DNA from: Branchiostoma floridae | Taxonomy: Eukaryota > Chordata > Leptocardii > Amphioxiformes > Branchiostomatidae | Direction: 5' to 3' | DNA: 64,000 bases | Assembly (NCBI RefSeq): GCF_000003815.2 | Contig: NC_049985.1 | Location: forward strand, 1,888,701-1,952,700 | In this document: positions 30,401 through 32,999 of the stretch, in pieces | How the letters are laid out: every line of letters starts with the position of its first letter | Position numbering within the stretch: the stretch's first letter is position 1 | Position numbers and translations under genes: made by a program | Notes under the pieces: generated by a model | The model's database searches: none | What the model saw: only the letters and a program-made list of their open reading frames with translations | What the model was told of the DNA's origin: nothing

Positions 30401-32973
30401 CCAAACTGAATAGCAGAGAAGCAGCTGTGTATAGTATAATTAATAAACGTCCGAGTGAAGTACTACCCAGACGGTAGTCTCCAAGCATAAGTTATGATGG
30501 CTGCGCAGAATAGAGGCCCCCAGACAGTGTGATTATATTTTCCAATACAGGCGGCAGAGCTGAAGGAATGGCCGGAGGGCAAGGAAGCGTACGTCCCCAT
30601 ATCTGTCTCAAGGCCAGCTCCAGACACAGGGAAATTTATTGGGGTCTGAGCAGTCCAACTGTGACAAATTAGTCTTATTGTCAGCTCAGTCAGGGATCGA
30701 AATTTTCTTTTCTGTGCAGCTGGAAAATCCAAAACTATATTCATTGATTTTTTTGTTCAATTCAAATTTAGAATTACTTACACTAGACAAATTCAAAAAT
30801 TTATTGGGGTCTGTGGAGCTCAAATTAAACAACTGTGACAAATTAGTCTCATTGTCCGCTCAGGCAGGGATCGAAATGCTTTTTCGATTTTGTGTAATGC
30901 TAATTCACCTATATCCGTGGGATAACCTATATCCGTTGCTTTTAAAAACGGTCTTTGGTGATATCAAGTTGAGGGACGTTGTTTTCAAATTGCAATTTTT
31001 ATATATTCATATTGCAGTAACAGTTTAAAAACTACCACCTGTTGGCTTGATATGGGGATCATATCCCCTAATACCTTGTTTCAAAGAACAATGAATATAG
31101 GTTTCCATGCGGATAAAGGTTTCCAGTGTTACCTGGAAAATGCAAACTTTATTCATTGTTCATTCGAATTCAAAGTTACCTTCACTAGACAGATTCTAAC
31201 ACGTTCACATTTCTCCATTGGGTAACCTGTAACTGTTAAAAACTAGGGATACATGTATCAACGGATGGCGGTTTTAAATTTCAATACCTTTGTTCCTTGA
31301 CCAGGGCTCTTGCCAGCGTCTGTTTTTCCGTCAATTGACGGAAATTTGCTGCGTGTGACGGAAAATTGTTTAAACCAATCCATCAACCTTGACAGACAAA
31401 AATTCTTGGTGGAAGATACAGGCGGCTTGGGAACGCTGTCCACGGTCGGAAAGCCACACACTGTTTGTCTTGCTATTGTTATGATTGTTGACAATGTGTG
31501 TCGGCCCCCTTTCGCATACGATAATCTCATTAAAAACCCGTTTTTCAAGGTCTCAGTTCCGTCTTTCTAACTTAATTTTCGCGGTTTTCGTGACAATGGG
31601 AATTGGCTGACGGAAAAAAAAATCGAGCTGGCTAGAGCCCTGTCCTTGACTTACATGTAAAATCCCTAAATACCCTGTCTTAAAAACAAAACTAAAATAT
31701 ATGGGACAGTGGACTCTATCAGCAGCTGCAGACATGCCATTAAAGTCCCAAGTTCATCTACATAACCACTGAATGTCAGAAATCCCAGCTAGAAGGCAGT
31801 GACCCACCTGGTATGGAAAAGTGCCTTTGTTTGTTTGAATAAATAGTGTGTTTTCGACGTTGCCCACCATCCGTGCCAGGAAGACCACATCGAAGGACGT
31901 GTTTCCGCCCGGAGGCAGTAACTGTGGTGGGAGATAAGAAGCATGGCGTGTAAGTAAATGCACAAAGATTCTCGCATATATCACAGTACAATGGCTACAG
32001 ACTCTGACAGTGAGCGAGAACAAACTGACTCAGTGACAGGGATGTCTCCACATGAATCACAGTAAAATGGCCACAGACTGAGATAGTAAGCAAGAACAAT
32101 TACTGAATAGATAGTAAGCAAGAACAATTACTGAATAGATAGTAAGCAAGAACAATTACTGAATCAGTACAATAATCCCTCTGCCTACAACTGTCTACTT
32201 GTTGGGCAGACAAAAATATTTCTTCATCCATCCAAAAAATTGAACTTTTAAAATTAGGACATTAGAACTATTCTTTTGGAAGTGTAAAATTACAAATTCT
32301 ATACAGTTCATCCTCTGTTGACAGGTGACACCAAGATTGCTACAAAGAACTGTCCAGCATGACAGAGTGGAGCTCAAATAAAACAACGAAAATCAACAAA
32401 ATTGACTGCCAAATTCTAGCTGAATCAAATTTTGCCTTTTCCTTTGCAATGCCCCAACCAACTGTCATGATTTCTAAAGTCTGAGATAGACATACATGTA
32501 CCCTCAAGAAGTGGGACAGACAAAAAAATGAAAGCTGGAGACAGCCCTGCAGTTAGCGATAACAAAAATGACCTCGTAAGTTGCTTTCTTGTATGTTGTT
32601 AAAGGTTAGACATGCTTAATCACAATCACGATCTCCTCATGTCTGAGGGCAGAAGACAACTTTGTAATACGGTATGGTCATACAAGTCAAATGAGGCAAG
32701 AGGTTCAAGTCAAACATTGGTATTGAGATCAAAGAACTGTAAACCAGTTCAGTCCAGTTTATTCTCAGAAAATTGACACCAGGTTCTCCACAAGTTTCCA
32801 CCAAGCAAGACAGAGCAAAATTATTCTTCTGAGCATCTTGAATACGCACCTTTTGTTGAAAGAATGAAGAATGGAAATGTAGCGTTGTCCCCGACACGGC
32901 CTCCAATCGCAGGCTTTCTTTTCGGCTGGGGTTGATTACAACAACTTTTTCCAGTTTGGGGATTCCGACAGGC
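322..32973 (-). CDS. TMEM131: TMEM131-family gene, 11 internal exons (partial)
   Basis: Eleven exons on the minus strand join into one open frame of 417 codons: 32973-32850, 31921-31808, 29375-29253, 25023-24943, 21188-21044, 20632-20576, 10550-10489, 10061-9950, 3911-3803, 1618-1465 and 492-322. Every intron starts GT and ends AG, and the phases agree at all ten junctions. The order and sequence follow vertebrate TMEM131/TMEM131L, as I remember those proteins. Known of the family: an ER membrane protein whose luminal PapD-like (MSP, Ig-like) domains bind procollagen and whose cytosolic tail contacts TRAPPC8 to promote collagen export; the paralogue TMEM131L is linked to Wnt signalling. The part seen is luminal: six N-x-S/T sequons and no membrane segment. 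The signal peptide exons and the transmembrane and tail exons are not in view. A single pre-duplication orthologue of both vertebrate paralogues is likely (inference). Introns range from 411 to 10,025 bp. Confidence 0.93.
526..830 (-). mobile_element. 5S rRNA-derived SINE
   Basis: On the minus strand, about 823-743 matches the 3' two thirds of a 5S rRNA gene: agttaagca (box A region), then acttggatgggagacca (box C) and gggtgttgtagcc at the 3' end. It is followed by an unrelated body and ends in a repeated ctttag tail (545-526 on the plus strand is ctaaag repeats). This arrangement, 5S head, body and simple tail, is that of SINE3-type retroposons. Box A has several substitutions and the 5S 5' third is missing, so it is not a working 5S gene. 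It lies in the intron between exons 10 and 11. Confidence 0.8.
1304..1369 (-). other. Duplicate of exon 10 3' end; possible in-frame cassette exon
   Basis: The last 19 codons of exon 10 are copied 161 bp downstream in the intron. Between [18 protein letters not shown] in the exon and in the copy, all three base changes are synonymous. The donor in the copy is gtaagt, closer to consensus than the real gtgagt. An AG after a short T run (cattttgtag) would define a 66-nt, 22-codon exon with phase 0 at both ends, compatible with exons 10 and 11. Whether it is spliced in is unknown. Confidence 0.6.
1465..1618 (-). CDS. TMEM131: TMEM131 exon 10 of those visible
   Basis: 154 nt: one base plus 51 codons. 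The peptide starts [16 protein letters not shown], contains [19 protein letters not shown] and ends AQQYFS. The family equivalent is LGFDHAATLFHI...LTNTFSFAILIHDVLLPEEA. Two sequons, NCT and NAT. Acceptor ctttccccag, donor gtgagt. The 5' edge is copied three more times at 1958, 2149 and 2256, and the 3' edge once more at 1304-1369. Confidence 0.94.
1571..2285 (-). repeat. Array copying exon 10 acceptor and 5' coding part
   Basis: Beyond the real exon edge at 1618, the acceptor with its pyrimidine tract and the codons TLGYEQNC recur with edges at 1958, 2149 and 2256 (spacing 340, 191 and 107 bp). Copies at 1958 and 2256 run about 20 codons and then hit a stop (TTEPL* and MTKPL*); the copy at 2149 diverges after C-T-L. 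Intronic sequence is carried along (tgtgtctgtgtttcc...tagtcagcataactcaa at about 1725-1830 and 1995-2090). In transcript order the three decoy acceptors come before the true one. Confidence 0.88.
2400..2750. other. Intron 9-10, no recognisable feature
   Basis: AT-rich intronic sequence. A short open frame is present but has no recognisable content, and I see no repeat structure. Confidence 0.5.
2770..3790. repeat. Tandem array on the donor side of exon 9
   Basis: Units of roughly 120-200 bp share 'gtagctacaggactgat(gg/ag)', 'gagagaaatttgccggtagag' and 'tttctgtcaaactttcac'. They recur near 2830, 2960, 3060, 3190 and 3300 and, after an inserted element, at 3720-3790. The last unit ends about 13 nt from the exon 9 donor. 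Confidence 0.75.
3426..3700. mobile_element. Retroposon fragment with 13-bp target duplication
   Basis: A 275-bp insert sits inside a unit of the exon 9 donor-side array. It is flanked by the perfect 13-bp direct repeat gaccttgaaacag at 3413-3425 and 3701-3713. The empty site is visible in a neighbouring unit near 3157-3180 (ggacctagaaacagtctgg). The insert contains 'ctgacgaaggtgtctgagagac', a type of sequence common in dispersed invertebrate repeats. A 13-bp duplication suggests LINE-driven insertion. Confidence 0.75.
3803..3911 (-). CDS. TMEM131: TMEM131 exon 9 of those visible
   Basis: 109 nt: 2 + 105 + 2. I chose the acceptor at gaactcttccag because it restores phase and gives [17 protein letters not shown], the same length as the family's ASKA..PSQFSGKITVK. 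The alternative AG sites downstream (after ...ataaag or ...ccacag) give shorter or out-of-frame products. It ends [12 protein letters not shown], with the G split. Donor gtaag. Tandem arrays begin about 11-15 nt from both splice sites. Confidence 0.92.
3918..4350. repeat. Tandem array on the acceptor side of exon 9
   Basis: Three units of about 150 bp begin with 'agttcacaacatct' at about 3919, 4075 and 4229 and share 'tttttctgttctt' and 'agtctcaacaa(a/c)tctt'. The first unit starts within about 10 nt of the exon 9 acceptor, so the acceptor's own upstream sequence is the repeat unit. Confidence 0.8.
4350..5108. other. Intron 8-9, no clear feature
   Basis: Intronic. It contains a run of 12 G (4605-4616). 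Nothing else recognisable. Confidence 0.5.
5109..5659 (-). mobile_element. MITE family 2 copy, interrupted by a MITE family 1 copy
   Basis: Starts cagggctcaaaat and ends attttgagccctg, inverted relative to the copies at 5786 and 25598. It contains the family's 'tgcaggtagacatcagaaatacctgca' type inner repeats. It is split by a palindromic family 1 MITE at about 5137-5362. The uninterrupted target is seen in the sister copies. Confidence 0.8.
5137..5362. mobile_element. MITE family 1 (foldback, ctagttcacc ends)
   Basis: About 225 bp, largely palindromic: ...actagttca(...)cacctttatccg at the left mirrored by ggatataggtta...tgaactagcg at the right, with inner arms atcaagttgacgg / ctatgaattgcaatg-type sequence. 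It is inserted in a family 2 MITE. Comparison with the sister family 2 copy (gcaggtaacattg) fits a TA target duplication with one later substitution. No coding capacity. Confidence 0.82.
5690..6560. repeat. Tandem array, about 195-bp unit, three copies
   Basis: Units begin near 5697, 6229 and 6424 and share 'aaaccatacgttaaggtctt', 'cgtgacagag', 'gatgtttcc(t)ctagca' and 'gttgttacagtatta'. The first unit is interrupted by a family 2 MITE (5786-6128). Confidence 0.85.
5786..6128 (+). mobile_element. MITE family 2 copy
   Basis: Starts cagggctcgaaat and ends attttgagccct. Sub-terminal repeats of 'tgcaggt' occur on both sides. It is inserted in the first unit of the surrounding array; agtaag occurs at both flanks, suggesting a short (about 6 bp) target duplication. 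No ORF of interest. Confidence 0.82.
6916..7190 (+). mobile_element. tRNA-derived SINE
   Basis: A tRNA-like head with an A box (gtagtccagtggttagcgg, 6927-6945) and a degenerate B box (gtgaatttgcttcc, 6969-6982), 42 nt apart. It is followed by a body (cactcacccgacatgca..., ggacgttaagccgtggtcc, aactgtaaatactgtacata). This arrangement is typical of tRNA-related SINEs of marine invertebrates. The head does not fold as a sound tRNA, so it is not a tRNA gene. The 3' end is uncertain. Confidence 0.82.
7190..8080. other. Intron 8-9, dispersed repeat fragment
   Basis: Mostly unremarkable. At 7710-7830 'gaaatgtctgaccgtttcc' and 'acctggatgtctaacctacatcaacg' match dispersed copies near 17570, 25530, 33200 and 34930; the family is unknown to me. 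Confidence 0.5.
8080..8560. repeat. Tandem array with 'gctagtgatagcat' units
   Basis: Three copies (from about 8092, 8248 and 8346) of 'gatgctagtgatagcataccactcctaacactg' followed by 'accaatggacaa' and 'ctggctctctcagtg'. Later units carry internal deletions. Confidence 0.8.
8720..9105. repeat. Minisatellite, about 60-70 bp unit
   Basis: About six units of the type 'aagaaaattgagcatttgcag(t/c)ggttttaggtttg(t/c)a(g/c)tttttt'. Copies diverge moderately in length. Confidence 0.8.
9105..9600. other. Intron 8-9, no recognisable feature
   Basis: Short overlapping open frames on both strands have no recognisable content. I see no function. Confidence 0.4.
9600..9840. repeat. Dispersed repeat copy
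   Basis: 'agcatctcttctccgtaagtcagaaacatc' and 'gaatggtttgat'-type sequence recur at 48396-48545, and its left part at 1-50. Family unknown. Confidence 0.55.
9950..10061 (-). CDS. TMEM131: TMEM131 exon 8 of those visible
   Basis: 112 nt: 37 codons plus one base. The peptide starts [20 protein letters not shown] and ends TKVASVTFY before a split A codon. This aligns without gaps to the family's NDAITVHFKPITLK...TKVASISFD strand pair. Acceptor tgtgtttcag, donor gtaagt. It lies 427 bp after exon 7 in transcript order. Confidence 0.93.
10070..10430. other. Intron 7-8
   Basis: The 427-bp intron between exons 7 and 8 in transcript order. AT-rich, with poly-T/A runs. No further feature seen. Confidence 0.7.
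10489..10550 (-). CDS. TMEM131: TMEM131 exon 7 of those visible
   Basis: 62 nt: two bases completing a D codon with exon 6, then 20 codons reading [20 protein letters not shown]. Acceptor gtctttgcag, donor gtaagt, phase 0 at the 3' end. It corresponds to the LPKVLNLHLLNSG-type strand of vertebrate TMEM131. The preceding intron is the largest visible one (10,025 bp) and carries the Helitron fragment and the assembly gap. Confidence 0.92.
10720..11215. repeat. Tandem array, about 190-bp unit
   Basis: 'ttgaggctttcaaactaa', 'tggaatcactgtaagcacat', 'taggtgttgccatatat' and 'gaacactgctgcat(a/g)tgggtctgtctg' recur in units starting near 10738, 10835 and 11030. The first unit is partial. Confidence 0.8.
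11215..11620. other. GC-richer single-copy stretch in intron 6-7
   Basis: No repeats or ORF of note. It is less AT-rich than its surroundings (agagcggcggcaatcgggct near 11295), so a conserved non-coding element is possible but unproven. Confidence 0.35.
11620..11825. repeat. Short tandem repeat with terminal hairpin
   Basis: Three diverged units contain 'gttattgtt(cc/tt)...' and 'ctcaaccctt(t/c)gat'. At the right end caaccctttcataaagggttg forms a short hairpin. Confidence 0.6.
11830..12203. other. Sequence adjoining the broken Helitron
   Basis: No recognised feature. About 12005-12203 is GC-richer and open on both strands for 70 or so codons, without recognisable protein content. A captured fragment next to a Helitron break is possible (inference). 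Confidence 0.3.
12204..13554 (-). pseudogene. Helitron Rep/helicase ORF fragment, truncated both ends
   Basis: An open frame of 447 codons (13547-12204, minus strand) that probably continues into the N gap. It contains [12 protein letters not shown] (about residue 229), [15 protein letters not shown] (about 330), [16 protein letters not shown] (about 359) and ends [13 protein letters not shown] (about 433-446). These are hallmarks of the Helitron_like_N domain of rolling-circle Helitron transposases, which normally continue PHxH to form the HUH nickase site. Here the frame stops one residue after GSP, so the HUH histidines, catalytic tyrosines and Pif1 helicase are missing. Upstream residues resemble the DUF6570-type region of the same proteins. 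Not functional as it stands; no helicase part is seen on the other side. Confidence 0.85.
13555..14289. other. Assembly gap (735 N)
   Basis: A run of N directly upstream of the Helitron reading frame. The N-terminal Helitron sequence probably lies here and may be why assembly failed. Confidence 0.99.
14440..15000 (-). repeat. Three diverged units, the middle one with an 88-codon ORF
   Basis: On the minus strand, units near 14995-14890, 14780-14660 and 14590-14480 share '(t/c)gtaa(a/g)a(t/g)...gtacaa(t/g)ttg' and 'tc(g/t)ga(a/t)...atacattaaaa'-type sequence. The central unit is open for 88 codons (14892-14626) and includes [19 protein letters not shown]. The outer units have stops. Product unknown; it may be coding in an element that spans the gap. 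Confidence 0.4.
15016..15238. mobile_element. Foldback element with 12-bp ccggaataaccc repeats
   Basis: The left arm, gggtatttaccggaataacc then three further 'cc(g/c)gaataacc' units (15017-15070), is mirrored by the right arm of four 'ggttattccg' units ending ctaaatacccg (15186-15236). A unique centre of about 115 bp lies between. Both arms end in gggtattta / taaataccc. A small non-autonomous element with repeat-built inverted ends. Confidence 0.8.
15410..15540. repeat. Two-copy 64-bp tandem duplication
   Basis: 'gcgtttatttgaagggct(a/g)agaagggctgagaattgtcgtaaaaacgcacggtacatt' occurs twice in direct succession, near-identical, so recent. A GC-rich palindrome-like stretch (gccgggcgcctgcggcgcc) follows at about 15578. 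Confidence 0.8.
15620..16030. other. Intron 6-7, nothing recognised
   Basis: No repeat, ORF or motif I can support. Confidence 0.4.
16035..16690. repeat. Tandem array, about 150-175-bp unit, four copies
   Basis: 'aaaatgatacatatgttacttaagg', 'ccaattataccttattt', 'acgattatcc(a/t)aat' and 'gagatacaacaattg' recur from about 16056, 16228, 16391 and 16536. Unit length falls from 175 to 147 bp through small deletions. Confidence 0.88.
16690..19370. other. Intron 6-7, largely featureless
   Basis: Contains dispersed fragments (acctggacttctaaccttcatcgacc at about 17576; acttgccaacaggcag near 17510) of the family also seen at 7710. I see no gene or array. Confidence 0.5.
19371..19787. mobile_element. 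MITE family 7 copy (aggaaacataaca ends)
   Basis: The left end taggtctaggaaaaaa...cttcctgtttcccgacctacc is mirrored by the right end gactaaaacaggaaacataacatttttttccaaggcctta. Similar ends occur at 60786-61039 and, weakly, at 27452-27901. No ORF. Confidence 0.65.
19788..20550. other. Intron 6-7, nothing recognised
   Basis: No repeat, ORF or motif that I can support. Confidence 0.4.
20576..20632 (-). CDS. TMEM131: TMEM131 exon 6 of those visible
   Basis: 57 nt: 2 + 54 + 1. The split codon with exon 5 gives A, then [18 protein letters not shown]. The family has the same [16 protein letters not shown] at the start of the second PapD-like domain. Acceptor tttccccag after a T-rich tract, donor gtaag. 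Too small to stand out as an ORF; found by looking for the missing family block between exons 5 and 7. Confidence 0.94.
20871..21043. repeat. 25-bp minisatellite with X-box-like motifs abutting exon 5 donor
   Basis: Seven units at an exact 25-bp step (gttgc at 20876, 20901, 20926, 20951, 20976, 21001 and 21026) of ccagttgccaaggtaacc plus a spacer. Four units (20926, 20951, 21001, 21026) match the RFX X-box consensus GTNRCC-N(0-3)-RGYAAC exactly, as gttgccaaggtaac or gttgccacggtaac. The last motif occupies intron positions +5 to +18 after the exon 5 donor. The units are themselves partly palindromic. Binding is inference. Confidence 0.85.
21044..21188 (-). CDS. TMEM131: TMEM131 exon 5 of those visible
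   Basis: 145 nt: 48 codons plus one base (intron phase 1). The peptide begins [15 protein letters not shown], contains [10 protein letters not shown] and ends PVEVEVTS. Acceptor gcctctcag, donor gtacgt. One sequon, NHT. The intron after it opens directly into a 25-bp minisatellite; unspliced read-through would stay open for about 23 codons before a stop. Confidence 0.95.
21300..22068. other. Intron 4-5; possible nuclear-receptor half sites
   Basis: Mostly unremarkable. At 21767-21782 gggtcacaggagttca reads as a direct repeat of two nuclear-receptor-like half sites spaced by four (DR4). A single such match can occur by chance. Confidence 0.3.
22069..22286. mobile_element. MITE family 1 copy
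   Basis: acactagttcacctttatccgtggggtaacc at the left; the mirrored right arm aggtaacccaacggataaaggtgaa breaks off before the last few bases. The inner palindrome is diverged. Inserted in intron 4-5. Confidence 0.82.
22287..22840. other. Intron 4-5, nothing recognised
   Basis: A short inverted pattern (cttcaaggttcgtgacctttgtgaaggtc near 22460) is present. Nothing else is supportable. Confidence 0.4.
22845..23860. repeat. Loose tandem array with 'cttcaagtcattaac' units
   Basis: 'tgtctgatgtataagcttcaagct(t/g)caagtcattaac' recurs near 22850, 23290, 23410 (partial), 23505 and 23830. The units around 23215-23560 are spaced by about 100-115 bp. The copies are well diverged. Confidence 0.7.
24130..24960 (-). 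repeat. Array copying the exon 4 donor
   Basis: Units carry, in gene sense, 'catgaa(g/c)caccacag' or 'agaaactatgg' followed by gtaag, as at the real exon 4 edge (24943). Intact GT-containing copies have their edges at about 24294, 24366 and 24652; degenerate copies lie near 24185, 24470 and 24545. Between them lies 'ttttactggcacttaa(a)catttggcaagtgtccataacaagg'. A piggyBac-like MITE (24691-24900) has landed in the last unit. Confidence 0.82.
24691..24900. mobile_element. piggyBac-like MITE with TTAA target sites
   Basis: A 210-bp element starting cccttaaactgcc and ending agtttaaggg, flanked on both sides by TTAA (24687-24690, 24901-24904). Inverted ends starting CCC and a TTAA duplication are diagnostic of the piggyBac superfamily. 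An inner inverted pair ccggatatatcc occurs twice. No transposase. It interrupts the exon 4 donor array, so it is younger than the array unit. Confidence 0.85.
24943..25023 (-). CDS. TMEM131: TMEM131 exon 4 of those visible
   Basis: 81 nt, 27 codons, phase 0 at both ends. The peptide starts [18 protein letters not shown] and ends APQKLW; the family has the same [16 protein letters not shown] block. Acceptor cctctgcag, donor gtaag. The donor side is embedded in a tandem array (about 24130-24960) whose units repeat the last 20 or so exon bases together with the splice donor. Confidence 0.94.
25040..25450. repeat. Duplicated intron segment beside exon 4 acceptor, with MITE insertion
   Basis: 'acacatcacaaccacgattgatgcagcaaaatcctta' followed by 'cagctctcttgat(g/a)...cccctttcccccctgacta' occurs at 25045-25081 plus 25304-25360 and again at 25361-25445. 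In the first copy a family 1 MITE separates the halves; the second is the empty site. Confidence 0.88.
25082..25303. mobile_element. MITE family 1 copy with readable empty site
   Basis: atgctagttcacctttattc...gaataaaggtgaactagcgt. The empty site in the neighbouring duplicate reads tccttacagctc, against tccTTA-[element]-TTAcagctc here. This fits a TA (or TTA) target duplication with symmetric a(c/t)gctagttcacc ends, as in Tc1/mariner-like MITEs. Confidence 0.87.
25598..25954 (+). mobile_element. MITE family 2 copy
   Basis: cagggctcgaaataccacctgcatatgcagg...agtatttcgagccctg, 357 bp, with sub-terminal tgcaggt repeats on both sides. Similar to 5786-6128. cagtt occurs at both flanks. Confidence 0.83.
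25960..27450. other. Intron 3-4, largely featureless
   Basis: Two loose copies of 'gattttgcagtgtgaa...ggggatttgctttttctta' occur at about 26750 and 26880. Otherwise I see nothing. Confidence 0.45.
27452..27901. mobile_element. Possible diverged MITE family 7 copy
   Basis: Left aggcctaatgaaaaaatggtgcgtttctg and right cgcaatcggagtcatttttttcttaggcc form weak inverted ends like those at 19371 and 60786. Confidence 0.4.
27905..29060. other. Intron 3-4, GC-richer patch
   Basis: 28090-28340 is GC-richer with overlapping open frames on both strands but no recognisable protein. It is a candidate conserved non-coding element (inference only). Confidence 0.35.
29066..29175 (-). repeat. Dispersed repeat, related to 1725-1830 and 1995-2115
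   Basis: On the minus strand 'gtgtttgtgtttccggatatttgtgattggcata...cctctggattgattg' parallels 'gtgtgtctgtgtttccggatttttgtagtcagcata...cctctggatggatta' at 1723-1795. A further likely relative lies at 59830-59960. Confidence 0.6.
29253..29375 (-). CDS. TMEM131: TMEM131 exon 3 of those visible
   Basis: 123 nt, 41 codons, phase 0 at both ends. Acceptor tttgtttcag, donor gtgaga. The peptide begins [15 protein letters not shown], passes through [15 protein letters not shown] and ends SEPLQ. This block is among the most conserved in the family; by memory it differs from human TMEM131 at only a few positions. One sequon, NSS. Confidence 0.96.
29463..29530. repeat. (GATT)n simple repeat
   Basis: Imperfect gatt/ggtt repeats. 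A shorter run of the same kind occurs at about 37253-37292. Confidence 0.9.
29530..29984. other. Intron 2-3, nothing recognised
   Basis: No supportable feature. Confidence 0.4.
29985..30270 (-). mobile_element. LINE 3' end (reverse-transcriptase C-terminal tail) with hairpin
   Basis: On the minus strand about 80 codons read as the tail of a retrotransposon polyprotein: [20 protein letters not shown], then W.PTHG...[14 protein letters not shown] and [11 protein letters not shown]...RASSPR. This (R)FAGHC-to-DRD.W pattern is common at the C-terminus of LINE reverse transcriptases in invertebrates. The coding stretch ends beside atcatcatcgtcg repeats, probably the 3' tail. The 5' side ends in a perfect hairpin (30183-30268) instead of continuing into the enzyme. 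A 5'-truncated copy. Confidence 0.82.
30183..30268. repeat. Perfect 38-bp inverted repeat, 10-nt loop
   Basis: The arms 30183-30220 and 30231-30268 are exact reverse complements (gctcagctttgttcctaaaa...ggcaaatctg). The loop is gtcctacgct. It lies at the 5' truncation point of the LINE fragment. Confidence 0.97.
30280..30635. other. Intron 2-3, nothing recognised
   Basis: No supportable feature. Confidence 0.4.
30636..31200. repeat. Tandem units interrupted by a MITE
   Basis: 'aatttattggggtctg', 'caactgtgacaaattagtct(t/c)attgtc', 'gctcag(t/g)cagggatcgaaat' and 'actagacaaattc' recur with a step of about 180 bp. The second unit is split by a family 1 MITE (30897-31130). Confidence 0.82.
30897..31130. 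mobile_element. MITE family 1 copy
   Basis: atgctaattcacctatatccgtgggataacc at the left; the right arm is gcggataaaggtttccagtgt. TA occurs at both flanks (gtgTA...TAcctgg). Diverged from consensus, so older than the 25082 copy. Confidence 0.8.
31195..31705. mobile_element. Degenerate MITE family 1 copy split by a hAT-like MITE
   Basis: 31203-31293 (ttcacatttctccattgggtaacctg...) and 31651-31705 (cctaaataccctgtctt...) together resemble family 1. A 341-bp hAT-like element sits between them. Confidence 0.65.
31302..31642. mobile_element. hAT-like MITE (family 3) with perfect 8-bp target duplication
   Basis: 341 bp, from cagggctcttgccagc to gctggctagagccctg, flanked by the identical 8-mer tccttgac at 31294-31301 and 31643-31650. 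CAGGG-type inverted ends and 8-bp duplications are the signature of the hAT superfamily. Sub-terminal tgacgga motifs occur on both sides. A second copy lies at 52237-52589. Confidence 0.9.
31808..31921 (-). CDS. TMEM131: TMEM131 exon 2 of those visible
   Basis: 114 nt, 38 codons, phase 0 at both ends. The acceptor is cccaccacag and the donor is gtgggt. The peptide contains [19 protein letters not shown] and ends GTFPYQ. This is the first PapD-like domain strand pattern (GGNTSF, then a hydrophobic strand), nearly identical to vertebrate TMEM131. One sequon, NTS. It ends at the same Q as the vertebrate protein before the [10 protein letters not shown] block. Confidence 0.95.
32082..32166. repeat. 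31-bp tandem repeat, about 2.7 copies
   Basis: 'gatagtaagcaagaacaattactgaata' repeated in perfect succession. Confidence 0.92.
32170..32640. other. Intron 1-2, nothing recognised
   Basis: No supportable feature in the rest of this intron. Confidence 0.5.
32850..32973 (-). CDS. TMEM131: TMEM131 exon 1 of those visible
   Basis: 124 nt; the first base completes a split codon (preceding exon ends in phase 2), followed by 41 codons. The acceptor follows a pyrimidine tract ending ctccag; the donor is gtgcgt. The peptide starts [10 protein letters not shown] and ends [10 protein letters not shown]. It matches the conserved TMEM131_like N-terminal segment that follows the LDF..Q strand in vertebrates. 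NPS in this exon is not a usable sequon because of the proline. This is the most 5' exon I can recognise; the exon before it should end in two bases of a Q/E codon and was not found up to 64000. Confidence 0.93.
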
Positions 32974-32999
32974 CTGGAGAAAAGAAAAAGAACAAACAG

